A DNA stretch of 64,000 bases from Nematocida ironsii (GCA_001642415.1 LTDK01000173.1:124001-188000); one strand, 5' to 3'; shown: positions 10,001 through 18,415, counted from the stretch's first letter. Made by a program: numbers and translations. The notes: generated from the letters alone by a model not told the origin.

Positions 10001-10427
10001 AATAAGAATCATTTACCTGTGTATGCCCATATGCCTTCTGGTATGATGCAATATCTGTGGTACTTGTACGTGGTAAACTAGACGAACTATAATCTAGCGC
10101 CTCTGTCTGTGCGTATTTTGTATTACTTACATACGGATATTCTATATCGCACACCCCGAAATAACAATCAGATATTAGCCCATTAGCATATCCCTGTGAA
10201 TATGTATTATACATGCTATCAAGTGTATTTTGTGTATAATATCTATTCATCTCACCTGAGTGCTCTGTAGATATTAATTCATCTGTATTTTCAGTATAAC
10301 CTCCTGAGATTTGATACATACGTTCCTCAGGTGCAGTGCGTATAATTATCCTATTAATCTTAGTGTATAAGTATGTTATTATTAATATTATAAATATCTT
10401 CTTCTGTTTTCCTCTTATTATCTTCAT
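7008..10427 (-). CDS. Large unrecognised protein with N-terminal hydrophobic anchor and acidic DT repeats
   Basis: I do not recognise this 1139-residue protein. Residues about 9-26 are hydrophobic after a basic KIIRGKQKK start, so it may have a signal peptide or signal anchor. Residues about 40-180 are Ser/Thr/Tyr-rich, followed near 200-245 by an imperfect acidic repeat built from DTIDVDT and DTEYIDT units. The rest (about 330-1139) looks globular with many Tyr, Ile and Lys and a few Cys, without a known catalytic motif. A later start at MYQISGGY (about residue 37) would remove the hydrophobic leader. It could be a secreted or membrane-anchored lineage-specific protein. Coding is well supported by the unbroken length. 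Confidence 0.75.
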   Translation of the reverse strand: MKIIRGKQKKIFIILIITYLYTKINRIIIRTAPEERMYQISGGYTENTDELISTEHSGEMNRYYTQNTLDSMYNTYSQGYANGLISDCYFGVCDIEYPYVSNTKYAQTEALDYSSSSLPRTSTTDIASYQKAYGHTQVNDSYLNIAGPSSSYIEHVPNTPYNTWRNEEKIEPLAYSELYSGIAKEEPSYIIMQTIPDNSTHTNIDTIDVDTIDIDTEDTDTIDVDTEYIDTEYIDTEYVDTAIEKNINYSNINTEDVGSKRRKLSMGLSKNSKFNILQDIRITSSTASTSKNLELNRNSDQDINSEIIEICASLGVNTDEVPSKPIVVKKYSTEYIYLMDNMKTYKSRSYASKCRSMQKNKKIYSSNRLCNYKYESLRPIMENLVKSKMTLWLVLYQCKGHDIGRLIYNIEELSRNREVADFIFAPAGLPYYSGFMYDLYAYLLKHTPSCYRRFFDRTPCNKKSSALHTIALGDIYIKRKLNIGWCAESIFYIAYFLNKEIGGNLSKETKLKRQLHAILGIPEIYEDLFYMPKSMIEDIRSIVLRIEKDEPGLKLQDRPKFLECLMIVSYLSDKAHEDTNSMLFSYVPIKQLANKYGWYIYTDTQVYIEIYKVFCMFYNYIDATYCITREDILRKSIGSSTTDISESVLFAKTPKCQTEFIFSKQHTPIPSSYKMMSQGKETIVSQKYVKCRIKIIKKEINYIGVGKKIRRICEPPTYSIGSYTAIQLSSHYHYHIQLVDNTRHRVHVVHLPFYTSKKNNTVKYLYVHTIKDIVEHLKNTFSIETPEDSPFTNNVYPFKYNRNKRTWSLISDDTTLSKTMLDMHNLKHDVVFYHIEENIKTTDFVFVQFNTISMDIYTDKITCISKLEVRNRHQIEDDKNGIKPRIPLFFSKFISSAVHLIPYSLKSTEYKVKLINSYTDLVPVEFLHYFIKEITRNFIRPYRIIELSNTFVYIKNYYTDFFIISLMREYEDCGCYSMNIIQDTTNKNEVILEWLTHLPAFIEEYTNYCIDLSHNFDNSSSACPMDISYKNRTLSLFLNMLQRKSELMDMVCYGLLVGNKVNENETSTRPILCPTIRHFISKLNNQLTLSIDKYVPILNNIEGMTDIIISVKNTNYTKSKLGVHYDICDIIFRSYTLHL

Positions 10428-10542
10428 TCTTATAATTTCTGGTTACAAAAATAATTTTTATTTATGCACAGGAAATCCTTTGAAAATTTATTATTATTAA
10501 CGGCGATGTAAGTATTAAAAATAGAAAATCTCTGGCAGTTTT

Positions 10543-10565
10543 AATTTCGAGTTATATCGAGTTAT
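10543..10565. promoter_or_regulatory. Doubled TCGAGTTAT motif at the 3' end of proteasome alpha5
   Basis: The plus strand reads AATTTCGAGTTATATCGAGTTAT, with two copies of TCGAGTTAT 8 bp apart, a variant of the window-wide TTCGGGTTAT motif. Read on the gene strand the outer copy contains the TAA stop of the alpha5 gene (AAATAACTCGA). Role unknown; a factor-binding site, a 3'-end signal or simply a mobile sequence motif are all possible. Confidence 0.4.
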
Positions 10566-11263
10566 TTATTCAAATATGATTCAATCTCTTCTGTAGTAAG
10601 TAAATGAACGCCTTCTTTCTTGCACACCATAACTTCACAGTTAGACTTACTAATGGGATCTTTCATTACAGACTTAAGAAGCATTAGAGTGCTATGTATG
10701 GTTTCTTCTATGCTTTTATCTTTATTATACGTATTCTCTAGTTCTGCAGTGACTGCCTCAGCTGCAGATCCAATGGCTTTTGCCTTATACCCTCTGTACG
10801 TACCAGATGCATCTAGTGAGAATAGTCGTGGTTCACTGTCATATCCCGGGACAAGAATGGAAATACCAAATGGCCGACTGAATATTTTATTATCAGACTT
10901 ATCTGATGAAAAGTTCAGTGCAATCGATGCAAGGTATTGTGCAACCCCTTCAACTGGTATTTTTTCATTGTATATGAACTTGTGATTAATTGCATTGTCT
11001 CTTGCTTTAGTAATAATTGTTCGAGCATCTCCACTCAGCCCAGAAAATGCAAATCCACAGTGCTCGTACACTAAATGGTGCTTCTTTACACTGTCTGGTA
11101 TCTGCAGACTTGTCACTATCTTTTTCTCTGAGACAACAACCACACCCGTCTCTATTTTTACTCCTATAGTAGTTGTTCCCAATGAGGCAGCCTTCATTGC
11201 ATATTCAAGTTGGTGTATTCTCCCATCTGTGCTGTACGCATTTACATTTCTTCCTGAGTTCAT
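10562..11263 (-). CDS. PUP2: 20S proteasome subunit alpha5
   Basis: This is a structural alpha-ring subunit of the 20S proteasome. The 233 residues begin with the alpha-subunit signature (YSTDGRIHQLEYAMKAASLGTTTIGV). Subfamily alpha5 (Pup2/PSMA5) is indicated by SGLSGDARTIITKAR near residue 74, the RPFGISILVPGYD block with LFSLDASGTYRGYKAKAIGSAAEAV, and the C-terminal LLTTEEIESYL, which parallels the F-TKEELEEV end of PSMA5. Length is near the usual 240-260. The ATG at 11263 gives a normal short N-terminal tail. A second alpha subunit (alpha3) lies at 19000-19704. Confidence 0.93.
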   Translation of the reverse strand: MNSGRNVNAYSTDGRIHQLEYAMKAASLGTTTIGVKIETGVVVVSEKKIVTSLQIPDSVKKHHLVYEHCGFAFSGLSGDARTIITKARDNAINHKFIYNEKIPVEGVAQYLASIALNFSSDKSDNKIFSRPFGISILVPGYDSEPRLFSLDASGTYRGYKAKAIGSAAEAVTAELENTYNKDKSIEETIHSTLMLLKSVMKDPISKSNCEVMVCKKEGVHLLTTEEIESYLNK

Positions 11264-11626
11264 ATAAAATATTTTATTTGTTTGTTTCTTATATGTATTA
11301 ATTTACGAATTGTCATTTGTCTTCTCTGATATACTCAATGACACACAGACAGAATTCTTTTTATTATAATCCGAAATTCCATCGAATATCATTAGGTCTC
11401 CTTTATTTTAGTACAACTTATTAATTATACAGAAGTACTGAGATATAACAGCATTTATTCTGCTATGTATTACTAAACCAGAAGACATCTAAGATTTTAT
11501 TTTATGTTCTTATATGGAAATTATCTATATTTAGAGTATTTCAGGCTATAAATAATCTCTGATATAATTGCTACTTAAAGAACACATCTTTATTTCTATT
11601 GAATTTCGGGTTATTTCAAGTTATTT
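11264..11626. other. Intergenic spacer between STE24 and proteasome alpha5
   Basis: This AT-rich spacer lies between two minus-strand genes. At 11602-11626, just downstream of the STE24 stop, it carries AATTTCGGGTTATTTCAAG, an exact copy of the TTCGGGTTAT motif followed by a degenerate second copy. Nothing else is recognised. Confidence 0.5.
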
Positions 11627-12931
11627 CTATTTGGATAGGTAAGATATTCTAGTAGCAATCACAGGATGGTCCTGTGCATAGTACGTATATATTGTAGAGT
11701 GGAATAAAAGACCTGCATTATCAATCACTAACTGATAAAGACCATTTGCCAAGGTTTTTCCAAATCCTAGTTTTTTTGCGTATAAGTCTGCATTTACTTC
11801 TGATAAAATGTACAGGTTGTTATAGAACATATTCGTCAACCCAGAGAATATGTACATATTTGCAAGTAATAAAAAAACAACAACAGAGAATTTAGAAACT
11901 CCTCTGTTCTCATACTTTGGAGAAATAATATGAAGAATCCCTATCATCATACCACAGGACAGTCCAAGTCCTATCACAGATGCAAGTAATTTCTTTTCTG
12001 TACTGTAATCATCTGCATGTCCTACTTCATGTGCAATGAATGAAATAAATTCATTCTTACCATACTTAAGAAGATTCCCCATTACAATAATATATTTAGA
12101 TGCCCCTGTCTTAACTAGTGCTGCATTCTCACTGGGTGTCTCTTGATCCCAGAATATCCTATCATCTAGTTTTAACCTAACTAATTCATTATATAATCCA
12201 GGGCCTAATTCCTTTGCAGGTATTTTTTCAAATCCCTCCAGTCCATCTGGTATTATAGAAGTACAATTAGTTATAAAAAGAAGTACAACAATTGAAACAT
12301 ACCCAGCAAATATTAACCCACTTTTGGTCTTATTATATACTGAGCTAAACAACCACACAAGAATAGGACATATTATAAGACACCTAATTATTTCTATAAT
12401 AGTAGCCATACACAAATCTACAGAATTTCTAGATGATTTTACAATCCAGCTACCCAAAACACTTTTCATTCCCAGTGCTAGAAATGCCAGGCATATAAAA
12501 TTATTATCATGCACTGACATATGTGAAGAATTTATCTGCACAATCCCTTTAAATTTCCTTGTATATCTCATTAGGTTTACGCGTATACCATGGGAGAAGA
12601 AAGATATAATTATCATAAACTCAATTAATTTAGAGAATGTACTTTGTGCCCTACGCAGTGCCCATTTACCAGCTAATTTCCCCTGGGTTTTAAACACATT
12701 TATACCTTTTGTTGATAGGATTAGGTTCAATAAGTACGGATTATTTTCAGGTAATTCTCTTTTTTTTAATACCATTTGGCAGTACATTAGATAGAATATT
12801 TCACACAGCATGATAATTATATGAAATAGGAACAATGACAACATAAAAACAATCAATCTACTATTAAAGTATAGTTTATACGCTTTGTATGTATGTGTAT
12901 TTTTTATCCTTTCTCCTATTGTATTATTCAT
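11627..12931 (-). CDS. STE24: CAAX prenyl protease Ste24-type zinc metalloprotease
   Basis: Integral membrane zinc protease that removes the C-terminal aaX tripeptide from prenylated proteins and also clears blocked translocons in the ER. The HExxH zinc site is HEVGH at residues 301-305 (nt 12031-12017), with the third ligand E378 in SEVNADLYAKKLG, as in family M48. Several hydrophobic segments lie at about 27-47, 108-122, 147-163, 176-196, 207-222 and around 320-362, matching the multi-span chamber. The 434-residue length agrees with yeast Ste24 (453). The C-terminal AQDHPVIATRISYL also matches the family (HPP..ERI..L). The start at 12931 gives a complete N-terminus. Confidence 0.92.
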   Translation of the reverse strand: MNNTIGERIKNTHTYKAYKLYFNSRLIVFMLSLFLFHIIIMLCEIFYLMYCQMVLKKRELPENNPYLLNLILSTKGINVFKTQGKLAGKWALRRAQSTFSKLIEFMIIISFFSHGIRVNLMRYTRKFKGIVQINSSHMSVHDNNFICLAFLALGMKSVLGSWIVKSSRNSVDLCMATIIEIIRCLIICPILVWLFSSVYNKTKSGLIFAGYVSIVVLLFITNCTSIIPDGLEGFEKIPAKELGPGLYNELVRLKLDDRIFWDQETPSENAALVKTGASKYIIVMGNLLKYGKNEFISFIAHEVGHADDYSTEKKLLASVIGLGLSCGMMIGILHIISPKYENRGVSKFSVVVFLLLANMYIFSGLTNMFYNNLYILSEVNADLYAKKLGFGKTLANGLYQLVIDNAGLLFHSTIYTYYAQDHPVIATRISYLSK

Positions 12932-13019
12932 AAGAATAACAAACCCAGAATATTTAAATAATGTTTCAGAAATTCAGAATGTAAAACACCCTAAATATAC
13001 ATCAAGTATGAGGAGTGTA

Positions 13020-13243
13020 TAGTACTAAATAGACAGTGTGTAATAAGTTATATTATATAGTACACAATGTATAATAAGTTATATTATTATTATATAGTAC
13101 ACAGTGTGTAATAAGTAATAATATTATTTTATATAAATTATTATTATTATATAGTACACAGTGTGTAATAAGTTATATTATATAGTACACAGTGTGTAAT
13201 AAGTTATATTATATAGTACACAGTGTGTAATAAGTTATACTAT
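13020..13243. repeat. Degenerate tandem repeat with palindromic ACACAGTGTGTAATAAGT core
   Basis: About six imperfect copies of a unit of 30-45 bp containing ATAGTACACAGTGTGTAATA lie between the divergent STE24 and LSM1 genes. The core TACACAGTGTGTA is nearly self-complementary. The same core recurs in the spacers up to about 30.1 kb. Confidence 0.75.
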
Positions 13244-13267
13244 TATAACCCGATATAACCCGAATAT
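13244..13267. promoter_or_regulatory. Doubled TAACCCGA motif upstream of LSM1
   Basis: ATAACCCGATATAACCCGAA lies about 28 bp upstream of the LSM1 ATG at 13295. It is the clearest doubled copy of the recurrent TTCGGGTTAT/ATAACCCGAA element. The position suggests a promoter element here, but other copies lie 3' of genes. Confidence 0.5.
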
Positions 13268-13294
13268 ATTTATTATTTTTATTTTTATTTGGTA

Positions 13295-13612
13295 ATGGAC
13301 AGTCCTTCAACCAACTGTAAAGGCATAAGATTACTTGAAGAGTATTTAGATAAAGATATATTTGTAGTACTAAGGGATAACACGTATATCAAAGGTATTT
13401 TACGATCATATGATCAATATTATAATATATTACTAGAAGATATTACACAATACGTAATAAGCAATAATGAATATTTATTAACAGAGAGTGAATCAGTCCT
13501 ATTACGTGGTGAGAATATAATACTACTAGGAGAGGGAATATTCAATGAACAACCAGATATAACCCGATCTAACCCTAAATTTACAGATGATTTAAATTAT
13601 ATTACACTATAA
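13295..13612 (+). CDS. LSM1: LSm1-like Sm-fold protein
   Basis: LSm1 forms the cytoplasmic LSm1-7 ring with Pat1, which binds deadenylated mRNA 3' ends and stimulates decapping. Sm1 motif: LEEYLDKDIFVVLRDNTYIKGILRSYDQYYNILLED at about residues 14-49; Sm2 motif: LLRGENIILLGE at about 68-79. The order LEExLDKxxxVVLRD and YDQxxNxxLED fits LSm1 better than other LSm proteins. The first ATG is at 13295; the frame is open two codons earlier with a TTG. The C-terminal tail (DITRSNPKF) is encoded by a copy of the AACCCGA/AACCCTA motif. The 3' end is only 4 bp from the convergent small ORF. Confidence 0.87.
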   Translation: MDSPSTNCKGIRLLEEYLDKDIFVVLRDNTYIKGILRSYDQYYNILLEDITQYVISNNEYLLTESESVLLRGENIILLGEGIFNEQPDITRSNPKFTDDLNYITL

Positions 13613-13616
13613 GTAT

Positions 13617-13766
13617 TTATTTAAATAATTCTTTATGTAATCCTTCTAATTGTCCTTCTATCTCTGAATCATATTCTGGTTTATTTATAATTTCTGGTTT
13701 TATTGGTGAATTCTCTTCAAATGGGATATCGTACATGAGAAGTCTTGTGAATGCCTTTTTATCCAT
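13617..13766 (-). CDS. Small conserved-looking ORF, 49 residues
   Basis: The minus-strand frame from the ATG at 13766 reads MDKKAFTRLLMYDIPFEEN, then a Pro/Glu-rich helical tail (KPEYDSEIEGQLEGLHKELFK), and stops at 13617. The A-rich leader before the ATG looks like that of neighbouring genes. It has balanced protein-like composition with a hydrophobic N-terminal helix and an amphipathic C-terminal helix. The family is unrecognised; small kinetochore or transcription-complex subunits have such shapes, but that is speculation. It could be a chance ORF. Confidence 0.4.
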   Translation of the reverse strand: MDKKAFTRLLMYDIPFEENSPIKPEIINKPEYDSEIEGQLEGLHKELFK

Positions 13767-13818
13767 AAATATAAAAAATAAAATGCATAAATACTTATAA
13801 TTATACTTATAAATCGGG

Positions 13819-14013
13819 TTAATTCGGGTTATAAGTTATTCTTTTATATATTTCAGAGAATCCTTCTAATTCTTGCTTTATACTTTTAATAGATGCTTTC
13901 TCATCCCAACCCATTCCCCAATCTTCATCTGTATATGAATTAATTGTAGTCATAACATTAGGAATATTCTGTATAAAGTCAAATAAATCATTGAATGACT
14001 CAGTTGTACTCAT
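13819..14013 (-). CDS. Small hypothetical protein, 64 residues
   Basis: The 64 residues start MSTTESFNDLFDFIQNIPN, contain a Trp-rich DEDWGMGWDE segment and end with a helix (SIKSIKQELEGFSEIYKRI). No family is recognised. Codon choice and composition are protein-like rather than repeat-like. Its last residues (YNPN) and its TAA stop are encoded by a doubled TAACCCGAAT motif at 13811-13832, so the present C-terminus may have been set by that element. Confidence 0.5.
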   Translation of the reverse strand: MSTTESFNDLFDFIQNIPNVMTTINSYTDEDWGMGWDEKASIKSIKQELEGFSEIYKRITYNPN

Positions 14014-14743
14014 AATAAAATATTTTATAATAGATTAAATATAATAATATACTAAATATAACAGAAGATTAATAGACTAATACTGTACAGTATAATAATA
14101 GACTAAATATAACAGAAGAGTAATAGACTAATAGACTAATACTGTACAGTATAATAATAGACTAAATATAACAATACAGTATACTAATATACTACTACTG
14201 TATACTATACTAATATACTAATACTAATATACTAATATACTAATACTAGTATCATTGTATACTAATAGACTGTATAACTACCACTGTATATTATCACTAC
14301 TGTATATTATTACCACTAATACTTCTGTTATACTCCTATTACCACTGTACACTTCTGATGTATACTATTATTACTGTATATAATATAATATTACTGTACA
14401 TTATACATACTCATATTACTACTGTATACCCTTACTTATGATACTTATTCCTACCATATATTATACTGTATATCACATATACTACTGTATACTGTATACT
14501 CTCCTATGCCCATATATCCATATTACTCCTTGTATACTCCTTGTATACTCCTACCACATATACCACTTTATATCCCTCATATACCCATATATTACTGTAT
14601 ACTGTATACTCTCCTATACTCCTATTATATATATTATACTCCTATAACATATACTCCTATTACTACTGTATACTACTCGTATATCCATATATTATACTTT
14701 ATTACCACTGTATACTCCTTGTATACTTTGATTATGTCATATT
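14014..14743. repeat. Low-complexity spacer of TACTAATA and TACTGTATACTCC runs
   Basis: About 730 bp of near-simple sequence. The left part is made of imperfect ATATACTAATACTAATA units and ACTGTACAGTATAATAATAG units; the right part of TACTGTATACTCCTAT units. The three overlapping plus-strand open frames here are translations of the repeats (Tyr/Ile/Leu/Pro strings) and are not genes. Confidence 0.75.
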
Positions 14744-15886
14744 TTAATCATATTTATATACATCTGGTATAGTATACGGAATGAGAGATACTTTATCTGA
14801 GAAATGTTCTGATAATATCTTATCAAGTGGGTGATCTTTTGAGGTACCTTTATTGACTATAAATATGGACAGGTTTAATTTCTTAACTGACTGTATATAC
14901 TTATCATAATCAATAGGAGATATCATAAATATATCTGTAAATGTATTACTACCTATAACACTAGATAATTGCATGAATTTACTCCTATAAGTATCTATCC
15001 TACTGAATAATTCTATTACACATCTGAATAAGACAAGTGAACAGAAATAATTACATTCTGTGTAGAAATAATTAGATACTTTATATAACATAAGGATATC
15101 TTCTGATTTAATAAGATATGATAATACATCTACTTCTAATCCTGATTGTGTTTTATACTCATTTGGTATGGTATTATGATACTCTTTAATGAACGTATTA
15201 AACTCATGCTCATGTATTAAGTTAAAGTATGGGAGAGTGTCTGTTATTATACCTACTTCAAAATCTCTAGATATATTTATATTATGCTTATTTAAGAATG
15301 TACTTATCCCTGGTGTACTGATTATTTCTATATCATTTGATTTGATTATTTCTACTTCATTATCCTTTGGTAGTACTAGGTTATCACTGATTAATTTCTT
15401 GGTTTTTAATGATTCTTGTAGGATTGGGTGGTTTAAGAACCTTTTTTGGGTTATTATTACTTGTGATATAAAATAAAGCAGTCTTAAATTATACCCGGTA
15501 TTACTCATCTCAATAAGTGACCAGCCTGTATAAAATGCATTAGGTAAGTCTTTTATCTGTAAATATGCAAATATTATTACTTTTAGGATTGATTCTGTAT
15601 CTGATGAATCTGTACTTAGTTTTACTGCTGTAGTATACTTATCTATAGATTCATTTACTTTATTATTTCTGTACAGATAATCACCGTATATTAAATACGA
15701 AATGTGTGTATTATTATGTATATTAAGCATATTTAGTATATCTGATTCTGTTTTAGTTGTATCTAATAGAACTGTGTACATATCTCTTATAACGGCAGGT
15801 GTATCTGGTTTATTTAATACTTCTTTAACACCCACTTTATTATCCTCTGAAAGCATTCTTTCAATCTCTTCCCTAGTAGTATTCAT
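14744..15886 (-). CDS. TPR-like helical protein, unrecognised
   Basis: The 380-residue product has at least one TPR-like helix pair (YLIYGDYLYRNNKVNESIDKYTTAVKL, about residues 64-90) followed by more helical hairpins (about 96-150 and 250-310). The C-terminus (about 320-380) mixes strands and helices. This layout is common in scaffolds such as coatomer epsilon, APC/C or PCI subunits, but I see no feature deciding between them. The ATG at 15886 is the first in the frame, after an AAAATAAAAAGT leader. The 3' end abuts a low-complexity spacer. Confidence 0.65.
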   Translation of the reverse strand: MNTTREEIERMLSEDNKVGVKEVLNKPDTPAVIRDMYTVLLDTTKTESDILNMLNIHNNTHISYLIYGDYLYRNNKVNESIDKYTTAVKLSTDSSDTESILKVIIFAYLQIKDLPNAFYTGWSLIEMSNTGYNLRLLYFISQVIITQKRFLNHPILQESLKTKKLISDNLVLPKDNEVEIIKSNDIEIISTPGISTFLNKHNINISRDFEVGIITDTLPYFNLIHEHEFNTFIKEYHNTIPNEYKTQSGLEVDVLSYLIKSEDILMLYKVSNYFYTECNYFCSLVLFRCVIELFSRIDTYRSKFMQLSSVIGSNTFTDIFMISPIDYDKYIQSVKKLNLSIFIVNKGTSKDHPLDKILSEHFSDKVSLIPYTIPDVYKYD

Positions 15887-16455
15887 AAAAATAAAAAGTA
15901 CTGTAACTAACAGTATAAGAATACATGCACCAATGAATAGTCATAAAATCAATAATTAACGTATTATACACAATATACAGTATAAGTATAACACAGTATA
16001 TGTATAGTAGAATCAGATGTATATAAGTAGTAATAATATATAGTAGTATAGTATACAGTATATGTATATAAGTAGTACTATGAGTGTGTCTGTATTATAC
16101 TGTAGTGTACAGTATATGTATAAGTATAATACAGTATACAGTAGTATTACTATGAATATGTTCAGATGTGATGTACTGTGGTATGCTGTGTATAAGTAGT
16201 ATGTGTATCTGAGTTATACTTATACTGTACTCGTACTAATATGCTTATACTTCTGCTTCTACTATACTTATACTGTGGTATTACTGGTATAATATTGAAT
16301 TCTCATTGATATAATAGATTTATTATCTTAAACCTCATTGGGTGTATATTGCATGATACTTGTTCTATATTAATATGCATATTCTGGTATATTTTGAAAT
16401 TCTAATTATTATTATATCTTATACCAATAGAATTTTAGGTTGAGTGAATGATTCT
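15887..16455. repeat. Low-complexity spacer rich in ACAGTATATGTATAAGTA
   Basis: The part up to about 16300 consists of interleaved GTATACAGTATATGTATA and AGTAGTA units with partial dyad symmetry. The remainder (16300-16455) is plain AT-rich DNA and contains AACCTCATTGGGT at 16331-16343, which recurs exactly at 47012-47024. No gene is seen. Confidence 0.6.
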
Positions 16456-17073
16456 TTAAGATAATGCTTTATCTATTCTGTGACGTACTCCCACTAACCT
16501 ACCTTCAAGTTCTCCCATAAAATTACTCTTTGCAGTACTTGTCTTTAATGTATCTTCTGTATTACTGCATTTACTTGTAGTATCACTCGGAGTAGTAGAA
16601 AGTTTATTTGGGATTATACCACCCATGGGCATTGGTGGAGGAGGTGGAGGTGGTAATAATGTGGTATGATTAGGTGTTTCTATTATAATGTTATTACGTA
16701 ATGGATTATTAATAATTTCATCTGAATTAGGAGTACTTATATGCTTAGACTTATGATTACTTATATGCTTAATAATTGGTTCTTTTATGGGTATGTTCTG
16801 TGCTGTATCTGTGTATGGTACAGAAGTATCTTTCTTATTCTTGCTCTCTTCTAATTCATTCTTATTAGATGTATTCTCATTTACTTCTGTGTTATTACTC
16901 ATTCTTATGGTTTCTATTGCAGTAAGCCTGTCTTTAATAATACTCTCTAGTTCTATAAGCTTATTATACTGTAATACTATTATGTACAGTGATATAAACG
17001 TAGGCACTAGAAGTATTAAATAACTAACTTTATGTGCCATTGGTATCTTATCGGGTTTAATTAGACTCACCAT
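16456..17073 (-). CDS. Single-pass membrane protein with polyproline tract and WH2-like C-terminal segment
   Basis: From the ATG at 17073 the protein has about 205 residues (the frame also opens 12 codons earlier at a TTG). Residues about 16-33 are a hydrophobic membrane span, followed by a short coiled-coil-like stretch (YNKLIELESIIKDRLTAIETIRM), a long polar Asn/Ser/Thr/Lys region, then LLPPPPPPPMPMGG and a C-terminal FMGELEGRLVGVRHRIDKAL helix. Polyproline followed by a short helix starting with a hydrophobic-hydrophobic-x-x-Ile/Leu pattern is how profilin- and actin-binding WASP/WIP-type proteins end, so an actin link is possible. The WH2 match lacks the LKKT-type tail and is weak. Confidence 0.55.
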   Translation of the reverse strand: MVSLIKPDKIPMAHKVSYLILLVPTFISLYIIVLQYNKLIELESIIKDRLTAIETIRMSNNTEVNENTSNKNELEESKNKKDTSVPYTDTAQNIPIKEPIIKHISNHKSKHISTPNSDEIINNPLRNNIIIETPNHTTLLPPPPPPPMPMGGIIPNKLSTTPSDTTSKCSNTEDTLKTSTAKSNFMGELEGRLVGVRHRIDKALS

Positions 17074-17815
17074 TCTTAAAAAAATGTTTTTATTCTTATC
17101 TATAACCAAAGGATAACCCGATATAACCCTATATTTATAATATACGTATATAACCCTGATAATAGTATTAATCGGGCTTATTATTATTAGGTATAACCCG
17201 ATATAACCCTAAATACCTATTTTATAATTAATATACACATATCATAACCAGGAATTCTCTTTAAATTTCTCTTCTTTAGAAATTCTTTTTTTATTTTTTT
17301 ATTTTTTTATTTTCTATTTATAGTTTTAATGCGGTCCTTATTTTATTAGGTTAAGATTTAATAGTAATTGTGGTATAAGTTATACACAGATAGACTTACC
17401 ATATAAGGAAATAATAAATATTTAAAGTATAAATATAGAAATGTAAATTTAAAATTTTATTAATCAAGAGACTTTAAAGCCAGAAAATAAATTAATTTAT
17501 CAGATATATAAAATAACCCGAAGTATAGAATGACTTAGTATACGTATACTTATATTCATTAATATTCGGGTTATAGGGGTATTACTAATTGAATTATTCC
17601 CGTAATACTCCTTATTTAAACAGGGGAAGAGTAAATTATTGAATGTATCTGGTTATACTTCTACTTACTGTATGGTTTAATGCCATATCCTGTGGTATCT
17701 AATTATAATATATGTATAATTAATGAATTCATCAGAAATTTATTTAAATTTGATATAATTAAATTTTATAACGGATTTTTAAAGTATAAATATTGAAAAT
17801 TTTTATAACTGTCAA
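17074..17815. other. Long AT-rich spacer with several TAACCCGATATAACCC motifs
   Basis: About 740 bp between divergent genes. It contains doubled motifs at 17112-17136 and 17192-17214 (TAACCCGATATAACCCTA) and single copies at 17513-17525 (ATAACCCGAA) and 17563-17573 (TTCGGGTTAT). Poly-T/A runs lie near 17290-17330. No open frame of note or RNA gene was found. Confidence 0.55.
17776..17790 (+). promoter_or_regulatory. TATA-like element upstream of the acidic-repeat membrane protein
   Basis: TTTTTAAAGTATAAA ends 25 bp before the ATG at 17816 and is preceded by AACGGA. Similar CGG-TTTAAA-TATAAA blocks precede the NTE and Hsp20-like genes, so it may be a TATA-type core promoter. Confidence 0.45.
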
Positions 17816-18415
17816 ATGGTAAACACAGAAACAATCACACAAACAGCAACACAAACAATAAACTCCATAAGAGAAAGTATCTCTAAAATATCACTAGACA
17901 GTATTAAAGATATAATATATGCATCTACTGATGAACAGATTTATTTAAGAAACAAATTTATATTAATTGGTATAACAGTAATTACAGTAATTATGGTCAT
18001 ATGGGTATACCGCATAACCCGAAACAAATTTAAATTAGCAAAGGCAAAAGCAGATAAAGAAGAAGCAAATGCAAGAAGGCATGCAGAAGCAATAAGAATG
18101 ACAAAAAGTAAATTACCAACAATTAAAGAAGAGGATGAAACCGATTTGTCAAGTGATGACTACTTATCAGCAGATGAAGAATTATCAGCAGATGACTACT
18201 TATCAGCAGATGAAGAATTAACAGCAGATGAAGAATTAACAGCAGAACAACAAGCAAAAATACAAGCAGAAAAAACAGCAAAAAGACAAGCGCGTAGTAA
18301 AGCAAGAAAAACTGCAAAGAGAATAGAAAAGAAACAGAAAGAAGCAGAAAAAGAAAGAGACGGAAAAAAGGCAAAAAGAGAAAGACTGAGACAGAATAAT
18401 TTAAATAAAAATTAA
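17816..18415 (+). CDS. Single-pass membrane protein with acidic SADEEL repeats and basic tail
   Basis: The 199 residues contain one membrane segment (about 47-65, FILIGITVITVIMVIWVY), then a charged helix, an acidic repeat block (about 117-142, copies of LSADEELSADDY and LTADEELTA), and a very basic Lys/Arg/Ala/Glu helix to the end (about 150-199). The orientation could place the charged tail in the cytosol. No known domain. The repeats are encoded by near-identical codons, which suggests recent tandem expansion. Function is unknown; a structural or tethering role is only a guess. Confidence 0.6.
   Translation: MVNTETITQTATQTINSIRESISKISLDSIKDIIYASTDEQIYLRNKFILIGITVITVIMVIWVYRITRNKFKLAKAKADKEEANARRHAEAIRMTKSKLPTIKEEDETDLSSDDYLSADEELSADDYLSADEELTADEELTAEQQAKIQAEKTAKRQARSKARKTAKRIEKKQKEAEKERDGKKAKRERLRQNNLNKN

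Noticed and set aside
14438..14772. Three overlapping plus-strand open frames with Tyr/Ile/Leu/Pro strings
   Set aside because: They are translations of TACTGTATACTCC repeats in different phases; no ATG context or codon signature supports a gene.
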